A stretch of 64,000 nt of DNA from Halarchaeum rubridurum (GTDB taxonomy: Archaea; Halobacteriota; Halobacteria; Halobacteriales; Halobacteriaceae): assembly GCF_014647115.1 (NCBI RefSeq), contig NZ_BMOO01000003.1, forward strand, positions 248,001 through 312,000. The letters are read 5' to 3'. Below the pieces are notes generated by a model that ran no database searches, was not told the DNA's origin, and worked only from the letters and a program-made list of their open reading frames with translations. Below are positions 32,089-41,284 of this stretch, in pieces. A program made the position numbers and the translations under genes. Position 1 is the stretch's first letter, and every line of letters starts with the position of its first letter.

Positions 32089-33024
32089 TCAGTAGCCGAC
32101 GGTGCCGCTCGCGCGTTCGAGCGCGAGGATGACGAGCGCACCGCAGAGCGCGAGGACGACGAAGCGCCCGACGACGCCGACGTCGATGGCCGAGACGTCC
32201 GCGAACGCGAGGCGCAGCGGCGCGCGGAGCGCCCCGGTCATCAGCGCGACGAGGAAGGTGAGCGTCGCCGCCCGGTAGTGCTCGAAGGCCCACGCGACGA
32301 CGCGCGCGAAGGAGAGGAGGCCGACGAGCGCGCCCGCCATGAAGACGACGAGCGTCGTCGCGTGCGCGACGAGCGCGCCCGCATCGCCGGCGAGCGCGGC
32401 GGCCGTCGCGCCGTGGACCGCGCCGGTCATCCGGTCGTACTGCCGGAGCGTCAGGAGTATCAGAGAGCCCGAGATGCCGGGGAGCACCATCGCGCAGATG
32501 GCGAGCGCGCCGACGAAGAACGTCGTCACGGGGTTCGCGGGGAGCTGGCCGCCCGCGGTGCCGCTCGCGACGAACGCGAGCGCGAAGCCGGCGACGGCGA
32601 CGGTGACGTGTCGCGGCGTCCCGAGGCTGACGTCGCCCGCGAGGACGACCACGGAGGCGAGGACGAGTCCGAAGAAGAAGGCGTACGTCGCCACCGGCCG
32701 CGTGGTGAGGAAGTACTGCACGACGTTCGCCACGGTGACGACCGCCGAGAGGACGCCGACGCCGAGCACGCAGAGGAAGGGGACGTCCATCCGGACGAGT
32801 TCGTCGCGGACGGTCGCGCGCGCGTCGGCGTCGACCGGCGTGCGAGCGAGGGGGCCGAGGAGCGCGAGACACGCGCGTGGGTCGAGGCCGGCGATTGCGT
32901 CTATCAGCCGGGCGTAGATTCCGGTGATGAGCGCAATCGTCCCGCCCGAGACGCCGGGAACGGCGTCGGCGGCGCCCATCGCGGCACCGCGGAGGTAGAC
33001 GCCGAGCCACGCGCGCAGGCTCAT
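32089..33024 (-). CDS. DUF368 (PopT-type) polyprenyl-phosphate transporter
   Basis: 311 residues, about eight membrane helices. The two DUF368 hallmark repeats are clear: MGAADAVPGVSGGTIAL near residue 20 and AMVLPGISGSLILL in the second half. Bacterial DUF368 proteins (PopT) move undecaprenyl phosphate back across the cytoplasmic membrane. The gene starts only 8 bp after the aglB stop on the same strand, so the pair form an operon; in archaea the substrate would be dolichyl phosphate released after AglB transfers its glycan. Family assignment is strong; the archaeal substrate is inferred. Confidence 0.88.
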   Translation of the reverse strand: MSLRAWLGVYLRGAAMGAADAVPGVSGGTIALITGIYARLIDAIAGLDPRACLALLGPLARTPVDADARATVRDELVRMDVPFLCVLGVGVLSAVVTVANVVQYFLTTRPVATYAFFFGLVLASVVVLAGDVSLGTPRHVTVAVAGFALAFVASGTAGGQLPANPVTTFFVGALAICAMVLPGISGSLILLTLRQYDRMTGAVHGATAAALAGDAGALVAHATTLVVFMAGALVGLLSFARVVAWAFEHYRAATLTFLVALMTGALRAPLRLAFADVSAIDVGVVGRFVVLALCGALVILALERASGTVGY

Positions 33025-33032
33025 CGAGCGAT

Positions 33033-36000
33033 TCAGGCCGCCCGCGCGGTCGTCGTCGGAGTCGTCACGGACGCGGCCGTGTCGCTCGTGCTCCCGCTGC
33101 TTCCGTCGCTCGTACCACTCCCGCTCGTGCCGTCACTGCTACTGCTCGTGTCGCTCCCGCTCGACGACCCGCTCCCACCGCTGAGGAGCGACGCGAGGTC
33201 GAGTTCGCTCATCGTGACCTGCGTGGCCGTGTCGTTCACGCCGTTGACCTGGCCCTCGGTCACGTTCGCGGAGCCCGTCCAGTAGGTGCCGTTCGCGCTC
33301 GCGCTGAACGAGTAGCTCCCGGTCGAGCGGACGCTGACGTTCGTGTAGCCGTTCTCCGGGCCGTACTCGTCGTAGCCCGTCGTCGAGTACGGCAGCGTCA
33401 TCGTGAACTCACCGTTCGGCCCGGTCTGGGCGCGCTGCGTGTAGGTGAAGTTCTGACTCTTCCCCTGCTGGGTCGAGTACATCGTCACCGACGCGGTGAC
33501 GGTCGCGTTCGCGGGGCCGCTCCCCTGCACCGTCGCGCCCGGCACGCGCTCGTAGAGCTTCGCCCACGCGGGCATGTTCGAGAGCTGCTGGCTCGGTGCT
33601 TCCGTGCTCAGCCCGACGAGCCGGTAGTGTTCCAGCGCGGGGACGTACTCGCTCGGGTAGCGCCCGACGCCGCCGATCTGCGACGTCGAGTCGTTGGCGA
33701 CGTACGCCTCCGCCTCCGCTGTGGTGTTGAACTGCTGGACCGTCCCCTGGCTACTGGAGAGGTAGTAGGGCCCCTGACTGTTGTCCCAGTCGACGACGAT
33801 CGGCTCGGGCGACATCGCCGAGCCCTGGTAGCGGAACAGCCGCACCATCATCGTCTCGTAGTAGTTCTGGGTGTGGACGTACGCCTGGAGCTGATAGCCG
33901 CCGTTCTGCGTCTGGCGGAGCAGCGGGCGGTAGTAGTCGTACTGGCTGACGCCCTCGCGGTCGTCGTAGAAGACCGTCGGCGCGCTGAACTTCGAGTTCA
34001 CCGCGGCCATCTGCCAGTCGACGGCGACGTACCGCGTCTTCTCGTCCGCGTCGCCCTTCGAGTCGAGAATCTCGTTGGCGTGCGTCTCGTTCTGCGCGAG
34101 CAGGTAGTTCGCGGCGTACGTCGCGCCACCCTGGAACGGGTTGGCGTTCGGAATCCGCTCGCCGAGGACGGTGATCCAGTGACCATAGTCCCACCAGCTC
34201 ATCACGCCGTAACTGCCCTCGGGGTAGTCGTAGTCGTCCGTCTGGTGGTACGTGCCGTAGTAGTCGAGCTGGTCGGCATTACCGGCACCACCGTAGTTGC
34301 CCTCCGCGGGCGTGTTGTCCTCCATCCAGTCGAGCATCGGTGCCCACCCGGTCACGCCGCCGGGGCCGGCGGACGCGCCGGTCTGGACCGCCGTGGTCGT
34401 CTGGAAGTTGCCCCGGTCCGTGGTGAGCGTCACCGACGCCGCGAGCGGCGCGATCAGGATCAACAGTACCGCGACGACGGCGATGACGTGGATCGCCTCG
34501 ACGTCGTCGACCGAGTCGCGGACCGCGCCGATGTTCACGTAGTCGGAGCGCAGGAGCGTCGCGCCCGCGTACCCGCTGAGCACCGCGACCGGCACCGCGA
34601 GGTAGTAGTTGAAGCGCACCTGCGTGAACGCCGCTGCGATCAAGAACAGCGTCCAGACGACGACGAAGGCCTTCTCGGCGTCGTGGTCGCCGATGACGAC
34701 CGAGGCGAACAGCAGCCCGCCGACGACGACGATACCCGTCCACGTCGGGTTGAGCCCGAGGTTGCCCGCAATCGTCGGGAGCAGACCGGGCAGCAGGGAG
34801 ACGACCGCCGTGACGACGAACGCGACGACGGCGAACCACCGCTTGCGGCTGCTCGCCTCGACGAACGGCCGCCAGAGCAGCCACCCGAGGCCGGCGAGCA
34901 TCGCGAAGAACGCGAGGCCGTACTGGCTGAAGAACAGCGCGAAGCGCGACCCGCCGTAGTTCGAGAGGCTCCCGAGCCACGGCTGGGCCTCGCCGATGGT
35001 GCGCTGGGTGCCGGTCCCGCCGAATCCGATGAACCGCGTGAAGTTGCTGAAGAGCGAGCTGAAGACGTCCGGGAGGACGAGTGCGACGACACCGACACCG
35101 ACGACGGTGATCCCGAGGACCGCCAGCGGGTATCCACGACGGTCGACGTCGCGGGCCTCGAAGGTGCGAGAAAGCCACGCGAGGAAAACGCAAGCGGCCG
35201 CGACGCCGAACGCGCCGACGACCTGGAGTAGCGAGTACCTCGTGGCAGCGAACCCGACTGTGTCGAACGGCAGGAGGAGCAGGACACCCGTGACGCCCAT
35301 GCTCGTCGCGCCCGTGATCGAGAGGTGGTCGGGGCTCCCGCCGTTGAGGTGGACGCTCGCGAGCTTCAGGAGGAAGAAGACGCCGACGATGCCGACGAGG
35401 AGGACGCCCGGCGGCCACACCCACATGTAGAGGGCGGTGGCGACACCGGCCAGCGTACTCCACCCGAGGACGGGTTTGAGCGCGTCCCACTCGCGTGCGC
35501 GGACTTGTTCCCAGACCGGTCGGTCACGTTCCGCGACGTAGAAGGCCACGAGGAGGAGAGCGACCGCCGACGCCTGAAACAGCGGTTCGGCGACGTTGTG
35601 GTCCGCGGTGCCGACGAGGCTCCGCTGGAGGAAGAGGCCGGGAAGGAAGGCGAGGACGGCGACGGACAGCACGCCCGCGGCACGGCCAGCGAGCCGCTTA
35701 CCGAGGTAATACGTCGGGATGGCGACGAGCGCGCCGACGACGACCGGCGTGAAGAGGACGACCAAGCGAACGAGGTGCTCGCTCGGGCTCCCGGCACCGA
35801 GAATCAACGCGACCGTCGCCATCAACTGGTCGAACAGCGTGCCGAACTGGTCGACGCTGTTGCCGTACGGGTATTCGGTCCAGACGTCGAACGGCATCGT
35901 CGCCGGCCAATGCTGGACGACGTACATCGTGCTCCGGAGGTGGTACCACGGGTCGTTCCCGCTGAGTATCACCTGTCCGTCCCGTACGAAGTTCTGCCAG

Positions 36001-36134
36001 GACTGCCCGCGCACCCACAGCATGAACGCCATGAGGAGCGCGACCACGGGGACCGGATACCAGTCCGCCGCGATGTCGAGGACCGAACGCCCGCCGCTGG
36101 AGGGGCCGGCGGACCGGTCGGTATCGTCACTCAT
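33033..36134 (-). CDS. aglB: Dolichyl-(di)phosphooligosaccharide--protein glycotransferase AglB
   Basis: 1033 residues; STT3-family oligosaccharyltransferase that transfers a dolichol-linked glycan to Asn in Asn-X-Ser/Thr sequons on the outer face of the membrane. About 13 helices fill the first 570 residues, including the catalytic loop acidic motif SGNDPWYH at 58-65. The extracellular part holds the WWDYG motif at 647-651. The last 50 residues are an unusual Ser/Gly/Thr/Asp-rich tail. It heads an operon with the DUF368 transporter, diverging from a glycosyltransferase gene. TATA box 25-33 bp upstream. Confidence 0.96.
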   Translation of the reverse strand: MSDDTDRSAGPSSGGRSVLDIAADWYPVPVVALLMAFMLWVRGQSWQNFVRDGQVILSGNDPWYHLRSTMYVVQHWPATMPFDVWTEYPYGNSVDQFGTLFDQLMATVALILGAGSPSEHLVRLVVLFTPVVVGALVAIPTYYLGKRLAGRAAGVLSVAVLAFLPGLFLQRSLVGTADHNVAEPLFQASAVALLLVAFYVAERDRPVWEQVRAREWDALKPVLGWSTLAGVATALYMWVWPPGVLLVGIVGVFFLLKLASVHLNGGSPDHLSITGATSMGVTGVLLLLPFDTVGFAATRYSLLQVVGAFGVAAACVFLAWLSRTFEARDVDRRGYPLAVLGITVVGVGVVALVLPDVFSSLFSNFTRFIGFGGTGTQRTIGEAQPWLGSLSNYGGSRFALFFSQYGLAFFAMLAGLGWLLWRPFVEASSRKRWFAVVAFVVTAVVSLLPGLLPTIAGNLGLNPTWTGIVVVGGLLFASVVIGDHDAEKAFVVVWTLFLIAAAFTQVRFNYYLAVPVAVLSGYAGATLLRSDYVNIGAVRDSVDDVEAIHVIAVVAVLLILIAPLAASVTLTTDRGNFQTTTAVQTGASAGPGGVTGWAPMLDWMEDNTPAEGNYGGAGNADQLDYYGTYHQTDDYDYPEGSYGVMSWWDYGHWITVLGERIPNANPFQGGATYAANYLLAQNETHANEILDSKGDADEKTRYVAVDWQMAAVNSKFSAPTVFYDDREGVSQYDYYRPLLRQTQNGGYQLQAYVHTQNYYETMMVRLFRYQGSAMSPEPIVVDWDNSQGPYYLSSSQGTVQQFNTTAEAEAYVANDSTSQIGGVGRYPSEYVPALEHYRLVGLSTEAPSQQLSNMPAWAKLYERVPGATVQGSGPANATVTASVTMYSTQQGKSQNFTYTQRAQTGPNGEFTMTLPYSTTGYDEYGPENGYTNVSVRSTGSYSFSASANGTYWTGSANVTEGQVNGVNDTATQVTMSELDLASLLSGGSGSSSGSDTSSSSDGTSGSGTSDGSSGSTSDTAASVTTPTTTARAA

Positions 36135-36158
36135 TGTGTGCGTGGAGACGGAAAGTGA

Positions 36159-36166
36159 GGATAAGC
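36159..36166 (-). promoter_or_regulatory. TATA box of aglB
   Basis: Reverse-strand GCTTATCC lies 25-33 bp upstream of the aglB start codon in the 131-bp gap shared with the divergent glycosyltransferase. Confidence 0.6.
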
Positions 36167-36265
36167 CTTGTCATATACGGCAGTTTGAGGGCGTCGAGAG
36201 ATGCTTCGAGGGAGGGGGACTCCGGTAGAAACCCATTTGACGCTCCTCACGTTACGGGTAGGCGA

Positions 36266-37183
36266 ATGCGCGTCTCCGTCGTCCTCTGTACGTACACCCT
36301 CGACGAGTACGATCACTTCAAGGAGGCCGCGAACAGCGTGCTCGCACAGACACACGACGACGTCGAACTCGTCGTCGTCGTCGACGGCTACGAGGACGTC
36401 TACGACGTCGTCGTCGACGACTACGGTAATCATCCCGACGTGCAGGTCCACTGCAACGACGAGAACGAGGGGTTGCTCGTGAGCCGCAACCGGGGTGCCG
36501 AGTACGCCACTGGCGACGTCGTCGCGTTCATCGACGCCGACGCCGTCGCCGCGCCCGACTGGGTCGCCGAGCTCGTCGCGAGCTACGAGGAGTATGACGC
36601 GATTGCGGCCGGTGGAAAGATGACGCCGCGGTGGGTCGCCGGCAAACCCTCGTTCCTGCCCGCCGAGTTCTACTGGCTCGTCGGCGTTACCCACCGCGGC
36701 TTCGCCGACGGCGAGGGCGAAGTCCGCAACACCTTCGGTTCGAACATCTCCTTTCGCGCCGACGTCTTCGACGACCTCGGCGGCTTCAACCCCGAAATCG
36801 GCGGCCGGAAGGGCGAGAAGAACCTGCAGGGCGGCGAGACGGAACTCTGCGCGCGGATGCGAGAAGAATACGGCGAGGGCGTCTGGTACAACCCCGACGC
36901 CGTCGTCGAGCACAAGGTCTTCGACTACCGAACCGACCCATCGTGGCTCTGCGACCGCGCGTTCTGGCAGGGCTACTCGAAGCGCGCGATGGAGACGATT
37001 CTGCCCGATTCGGGTGGCGAGGAAATCGGGTTCCTGCGGCATCTGCTCTTCGGGGCGACACCCGCACACGCGCGTGACGTCGTTCGTCAACCGTCGTTCG
37101 CAAACCTCGCGCAACTCGTGATGCTCTACGTCTTCACGGTGTTCGTCGGTATGGGGTATCTGTACGGAGTGATCGACGGGTGA
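36266..37183 (+). CDS. Family 2 glycosyltransferase, AglG-like
   Basis: 305 residues from MRVSVVLCTYTLDEYD at 36266. GT-A fold with VVLCTYT, VVVVDGYEDVYDVV, RNRGAEYATGDVVAFIDADAVA (the DxD metal site) and a conserved GGETELCARMREE acceptor motif; a hydrophobic helix near the C-terminus suggests membrane association. In Haloferax, aglG lies next to aglB and adds a hexuronic acid to the dolichol-linked glycan; position and sequence agree, but sugar specificity cannot be read directly. The next glycosyltransferase overlaps its stop by 4 bases. Confidence 0.82.
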   Translation: MRVSVVLCTYTLDEYDHFKEAANSVLAQTHDDVELVVVVDGYEDVYDVVVDDYGNHPDVQVHCNDENEGLLVSRNRGAEYATGDVVAFIDADAVAAPDWVAELVASYEEYDAIAAGGKMTPRWVAGKPSFLPAEFYWLVGVTHRGFADGEGEVRNTFGSNISFRADVFDDLGGFNPEIGGRKGEKNLQGGETELCARMREEYGEGVWYNPDAVVEHKVFDYRTDPSWLCDRAFWQGYSKRAMETILPDSGGEEIGFLRHLLFGATPAHARDVVRQPSFANLAQLVMLYVFTVFVGMGYLYGVIDG

Positions 37184-38145
37184 GCGACCCCCAAATTTCC
37201 GTCGTCCTCCCGACGTACGACGCCGCATTCCACGTCAGAGGAGCTATCAGGAGCCTCCGCGAGCAGACGCTAACCGACTTTGAAGTCGTCGTCGTTGACG
37301 ACGGCTCAACAGACGGGACGCTCGATATTGTCCGGAGGGTGAGCGACGACCGCTTCCGAGTCGTTGAGCGCGACGACCCCACTGGAGGGCTACCGGGCGC
37401 GCTCAATCGTGGTGTTTGGGAGGCCCGAGCGCCATACGTTGCCCGTCAGGACGCTGACGACCAGTCGCATCCTCATCGGCTCGAAGAGCAAGTCGACTTC
37501 CTTGACGAGAACCCGGATGTCGCTCTCGTTGGAACGGGCGCGCGGATTCTCCGCACCGACGGGACGGTGAAAGACGTCCGTCGGACGAAGCCCCAACCGA
37601 CGTTTCCGGACCTCCTTGAGAAAAATCACTTCGTTCACGGCTCGGTTGCGTTCCGACGGGGCATCGTCCGCGAACTCGGTGGATACGACGAGCGCTTCGA
37701 GTTCTCCGAGGACTACGACCTCTGGCTCCGGCTCGCCCGCCGCCACGCGGTTCGGAACCTCAAGGCAGTCCGATACGATCTCCGCCTCCACGGCGAGAGC
37801 ATCTACGGCGCCGAGCTGGAAACGGTGAAACTCTACGCGGCGTTCGCGAGAGCGCGCGCGCTCAACAACACGTCCTTGACCGCCGAGGAGGTGCACGGCG
37901 ACCCGCGGTGCGTCTACCGCGAGTTCACCGTCCCGGAGCGTGCCCGCTTCCACCGCGAGATGGCGCAGGCCCTTCTCCGGTACGGCGAGCGGGCCGACGC
38001 TCGTTCCCACGCCCGACGTGGTCTCTGCGACAGCCCGACCGACCCCCGCCTCTGGGTGTTCCTCGCACTCTCCGTCGCGCCGTCGCGCGCGACCGACGCC
38101 GCGGTCTGGGCGGCTCGTCGGCTCTCGAACGTTCGCGCGCGATGA
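37180..38145 (+). CDS. Family 2 glycosyltransferase
   Basis: 321 residues, GTG start at 37180 overlapping the upstream stop. GT-A motifs ISVVLPTYDAAFHV, VVVVDDGSTDGTLDIV, the metal site APYVARQDADDQSHPHR, and the EDYDLWLRLARR acceptor motif are all present. It lacks membrane helices and has an Arg-rich helical C-terminus. Coupled translation with the AglG-like enzyme shows it builds the same glycan. AT content is a little higher than in the core region. Confidence 0.87.
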   Translation: MSDPQISVVLPTYDAAFHVRGAIRSLREQTLTDFEVVVVDDGSTDGTLDIVRRVSDDRFRVVERDDPTGGLPGALNRGVWEARAPYVARQDADDQSHPHRLEEQVDFLDENPDVALVGTGARILRTDGTVKDVRRTKPQPTFPDLLEKNHFVHGSVAFRRGIVRELGGYDERFEFSEDYDLWLRLARRHAVRNLKAVRYDLRLHGESIYGAELETVKLYAAFARARALNNTSLTAEEVHGDPRCVYREFTVPERARFHREMAQALLRYGERADARSHARRGLCDSPTDPRLWVFLALSVAPSRATDAAVWAARRLSNVRAR

Positions 38146-38220
38146 CTGCGTATCCGACGGTGAAACGGGACAGATAGTGAGTCATAATCGTGAAATACCT
38201 CCTCTGTCTACCGAATATCC

Positions 38221-39576
38221 ATGAGTAACGTTCTCCTCGTCACGGTCGACTCCTTGCGAGCGGACCACGTGGGGTGTTACGGCTACGACCGCGAGACGAC
38301 GCCGAACATCGACGCGCTCGCCGAGAGCGCAAGCCTCTACGAGAATGCCTTCGCACACGCCTGTTCGACGCGGCCGTCGTTCCCGGCGATCTTCACGTCC
38401 GCCTACCCGTTGATGTACGGGGGGTACGAACGACTGTCGGAGAACCGCACGCTCGTCTCGGAGGTGTTCGACGACGCTGGCTATCGGACGGGCGGTATCC
38501 ACTCGAACGCATATCTCAACCCTGAGTTCGGCTACGATCGCGGGTTCGACTACTTCTACGACTCGATGAGCGAGACCGGTCCGGTGGAGCGGCTACGCCA
38601 CTGGGTGAAAAGCCGCTTGGACGAGGACGGGTTCGTCTACAAGTCGCTCGCGTCAGCCTTCGACACCGCGGAGCGCACGGTCGGCGCGAACGTCGGGTCC
38701 GCCTACATCGACGCGGACGAATCCACCGACCGTGCCGTCGAGTTCCTGCGGGGTGGCGAGAGTCATGACGAGTTCCTGTGGGTCCACTATATGGACGTTC
38801 ACCACCCGTATCTCCCGCCAGAGGAACACCAACGCGCGTTCCGCGACGACCCGATCTCCGAGCGACGGGCGATACAGCTCCGCCGGAAGTTCATGGAGGA
38901 CCCGGAGGGCGTCACCGACGACGAGCTTGACGACATTATAGATCTCTACGACGCGTCGATCCGGTTCACCGACGAGCAGGTCGGTCGCCTGCTTGACGCC
39001 GCCGACGAACACTGGGACGACTACACGGTGGCGTTCACCGCCGACCACGGCGAGGAGTTCACCGATCACGGCGAGTTCAGTCACTTCGCAAAGTTCTATG
39101 ACGAGGTTATGCACGTCCCCCTCGTCGTCGACGACGGCGAACACAGCGGCCGTCGCGACGAAATGGTCGGACTCATCGATCTCGCCCCGACGCTCGTCGA
39201 CGCCGCCGAACTCGATCGGCCGGAGGGCTGGTACGGCTATCCGCTCTCCCGACTGCACCGGGGGGACTGGCCACGTGACTCCGTGCTCGGAGACTGGTCG
39301 CCCGACGGTCGAAGCCGTCGCGACATCCGATACGCCTACCGCGACCGGGAGTGGAAGTTCATCTCGCGTGACGCAGGCGAGGAGCTCTACCACCTCACAG
39401 AGGACCCCGGGGAGCACGAGAACCTCGTCGCCGAGGAGACGGCTGTCGCCGAGGAGCTCCGCGACGTGATCACCGCACACGAAGAGGAAATCGAACGCAC
39501 GCAGGAAGACCTCGGGGACGTCGAGATGGAGGAAGAGGTCAAAGAACGCCTACGAGACCTCGGATACGCGGAATGA
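38221..39576 (+). CDS. Sulfatase-fold (alkaline phosphatase superfamily) hydrolase or transferase
   Basis: 451 residues. Metal ligands VTVDSLRADHVGCYGY at the N-terminus and FTADHGEEFTDHG later match the sulfatase family. The nucleophile region reads ACSTRPSFPAIFTS: where formylglycine sulfatases have CxPSR, this has TRPSF, so the Cys needed for formylglycine is replaced by Thr. It may act as a phospho- or sulfo-transferase or hydrolase on the glycan. It ends VKERLRDLGYAE, a tail shared with the second sulfatase-like protein at 41285. It lies in the glycosylation island, 75 bp after the GT2 gene. Confidence 0.85.
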   Translation: MSNVLLVTVDSLRADHVGCYGYDRETTPNIDALAESASLYENAFAHACSTRPSFPAIFTSAYPLMYGGYERLSENRTLVSEVFDDAGYRTGGIHSNAYLNPEFGYDRGFDYFYDSMSETGPVERLRHWVKSRLDEDGFVYKSLASAFDTAERTVGANVGSAYIDADESTDRAVEFLRGGESHDEFLWVHYMDVHHPYLPPEEHQRAFRDDPISERRAIQLRRKFMEDPEGVTDDELDDIIDLYDASIRFTDEQVGRLLDAADEHWDDYTVAFTADHGEEFTDHGEFSHFAKFYDEVMHVPLVVDDGEHSGRRDEMVGLIDLAPTLVDAAELDRPEGWYGYPLSRLHRGDWPRDSVLGDWSPDGRSRRDIRYAYRDREWKFISRDAGEELYHLTEDPGEHENLVAEETAVAEELRDVITAHEEEIERTQEDLGDVEMEEEVKERLRDLGYAE

Positions 39577-39826
39577 CCCACCGAAACGGGAGGCGATTCG
39601 CCGCGCGTCGCTTCGCCGCCAACCGGTTCCGATGGGGGGAGCCCTATTGGTCAACGTCGGCGTGTGCAGGAGAATATACACTGTCCGTCGGTCTCACTGG
39701 GCTTACCTCGGTTCGATGGGTTGTCTCCGACACGTCCCGGGAGACGCGGTGCGGTACGGTTCGGTATGCGCCGACGACCAGCGAGGAGCGACCGCGACGG
39801 CGACTGTGGAATTACGATGATCGCGA
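39577..39826. other. Intergenic region before the flippase gene
   Basis: 250 bp without a convincing gene. An 85-codon open frame here (start 39573) overlaps the preceding stop and is Arg-rich without family features, so it is not called. A TATA-like GGAATTACG lies very close to the flippase start; no clear repeat is seen. Confidence 0.4.
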
Positions 39827-41230
39827 ATGAAGATTGGCCAGACGTCTGCCGTCTACTTCCTCTCGAACATCGGCACGTCCGTTCTGGGGTTCCTCGCGAT
39901 GCTCTACCTCACTCACAACCTCGCAGAGGACCTGCTGGCCTCCTACTTCCTCGTGGTCGCGATACTCATCTGGCTGAACGTCTTGTTCGGTCGAACGATA
40001 CAGCGCGCCGTCTCGAAACGCCTCTCCGAGACGGGAGACGACGGCTACGTCGGTGCGGGGTTACTGATGCAGGCCGTGGTTGGCGTCGTCATCGTCTTCG
40101 CCCTACTCGCGTTCCGCGGGTGGATGAACGGCTACTTCCGCGCTCCCGCAACGGTCCCCCTCGTCGGACTCGTCGCCGTCACGTTCGCATTCTCGTTCGT
40201 ACAGGAGGTCTTGAAAGGCCAGCACGACGTGCATATCGCCGCGCTTCTCCAGCCGCTTGATCGTGGGGTCCGAAGCATTCTCCAGATCACCGTCGCCGTT
40301 CTCGGGTTAGGGCTGAGCGCACTGCTGGTCGGATACGGGGTCGCGTCGTTCGTTGGTGTCGCTGTAGGTGTCACCTACCTCTCCGTCGGCGTATACCAGC
40401 CGACGCGCGAGCACGTCGCGTCGCTCTTGGAGTTCATCCGCTACTCGTGGCTCGGGATGCTCGGGAGCCGAGCCTTCGCTTCCATGGACACCGTGATCCT
40501 CGGCCTTCTGATCGCGACGAGCAGCTTCATCACGTACTACGAGATCGCGTGGAATATCGCGTCGGTGTTGGGAATATTCGGCGTTGCGCTCTCCGAGACG
40601 CTATTCCCCGAGATCAGTAAGCTTGGTGCCGAGGGAGAAAACGACCGAATACGGACGTTGTTGGAGGACGCCGTCGCCTACGCCGGTCTCTTCCTTCTCC
40701 CCGGGATTGTTGGCACGGCACTTATCGGGTCGCGCGTCCTTCGTCTTTACGGAGCGTCGTACGCGAAGGCGTCCACAGTTCTCCTTGTCCTTGTGTTCGC
40801 CCGCGTCGTCTACGCCTACGAGAGCCAGTTCCTCAGCGCACTTGACGCGCTGGACCGTCCTGATCTCGCGTTCCGCGTCAATGGCGTGTTCGTCGCCGCT
40901 AACCTCGGCGGGAATCTTGTGCTCGTCTACCGCTACGGCTGGGTCGGTGCGGCCGTCGCCACCGCCGGTTCCACGGCGCTCGCGCTCGTCATCTCTTACT
41001 ACTACCTTGACAGTGTCCTCGGGATCGGCATCCCATACGGCGAGCTCGGTCAGCAAGTGACCGCTGCCATCGCCATGGGTACCGTCGTTTACGCTATCGA
41101 GACCGTCATTGACCGCGGAAGCGTCGGTACAGTCGCCCTCGTCGTCATCGGGGCTGCCGTCTACTTCGCGGTGCTCGTCGGGATCTCCAAGCACTTCCGC
41201 ACCACTGTCGCCCGAAACCTCCCCGTTTGA
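39827..41230 (+). CDS. Polysaccharide/lipid-linked oligosaccharide flippase (Wzx/AglR-like)
   Basis: 467 residues with about 12-14 hydrophobic helices and the MOP-superfamily layout: an N-terminal IGQTSAVYFLSNIGTSVLGFLAMLYL and a second half repeating the pattern (YYEIAWNIASVLGIFGVALSETLFPEISKL). Such proteins flip lipid-linked sugars across the membrane; AglR has been proposed for this in Haloferax. Encoded between the two sulfatase-like genes in the glycosylation island. Confidence 0.85.
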   Translation: MKIGQTSAVYFLSNIGTSVLGFLAMLYLTHNLAEDLLASYFLVVAILIWLNVLFGRTIQRAVSKRLSETGDDGYVGAGLLMQAVVGVVIVFALLAFRGWMNGYFRAPATVPLVGLVAVTFAFSFVQEVLKGQHDVHIAALLQPLDRGVRSILQITVAVLGLGLSALLVGYGVASFVGVAVGVTYLSVGVYQPTREHVASLLEFIRYSWLGMLGSRAFASMDTVILGLLIATSSFITYYEIAWNIASVLGIFGVALSETLFPEISKLGAEGENDRIRTLLEDAVAYAGLFLLPGIVGTALIGSRVLRLYGASYAKASTVLLVLVFARVVYAYESQFLSALDALDRPDLAFRVNGVFVAANLGGNLVLVYRYGWVGAAVATAGSTALALVISYYYLDSVLGIGIPYGELGQQVTAAIAMGTVVYAIETVIDRGSVGTVALVVIGAAVYFAVLVGISKHFRTTVARNLPV

Positions 41231-41250
41231 GCGGGACGCAAGCGGCTATC

Positions 41251-41260
41251 AACTTTTATA
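41251..41260 (+). promoter_or_regulatory. TATA box of the second sulfatase-like gene
   Basis: AACTTTTATA lies 25-34 bp upstream of the start codon at 41285. Confidence 0.65.
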
Positions 41261-41284
41261 CTGGCCACGACCCACTCGTCCGGT

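Noticed and set aside
39573-39830. 85-codon + strand frame between sulfatase and flippase genes
   Set aside because: Overlaps the stop and start of both neighbours, Arg-rich, no family features.
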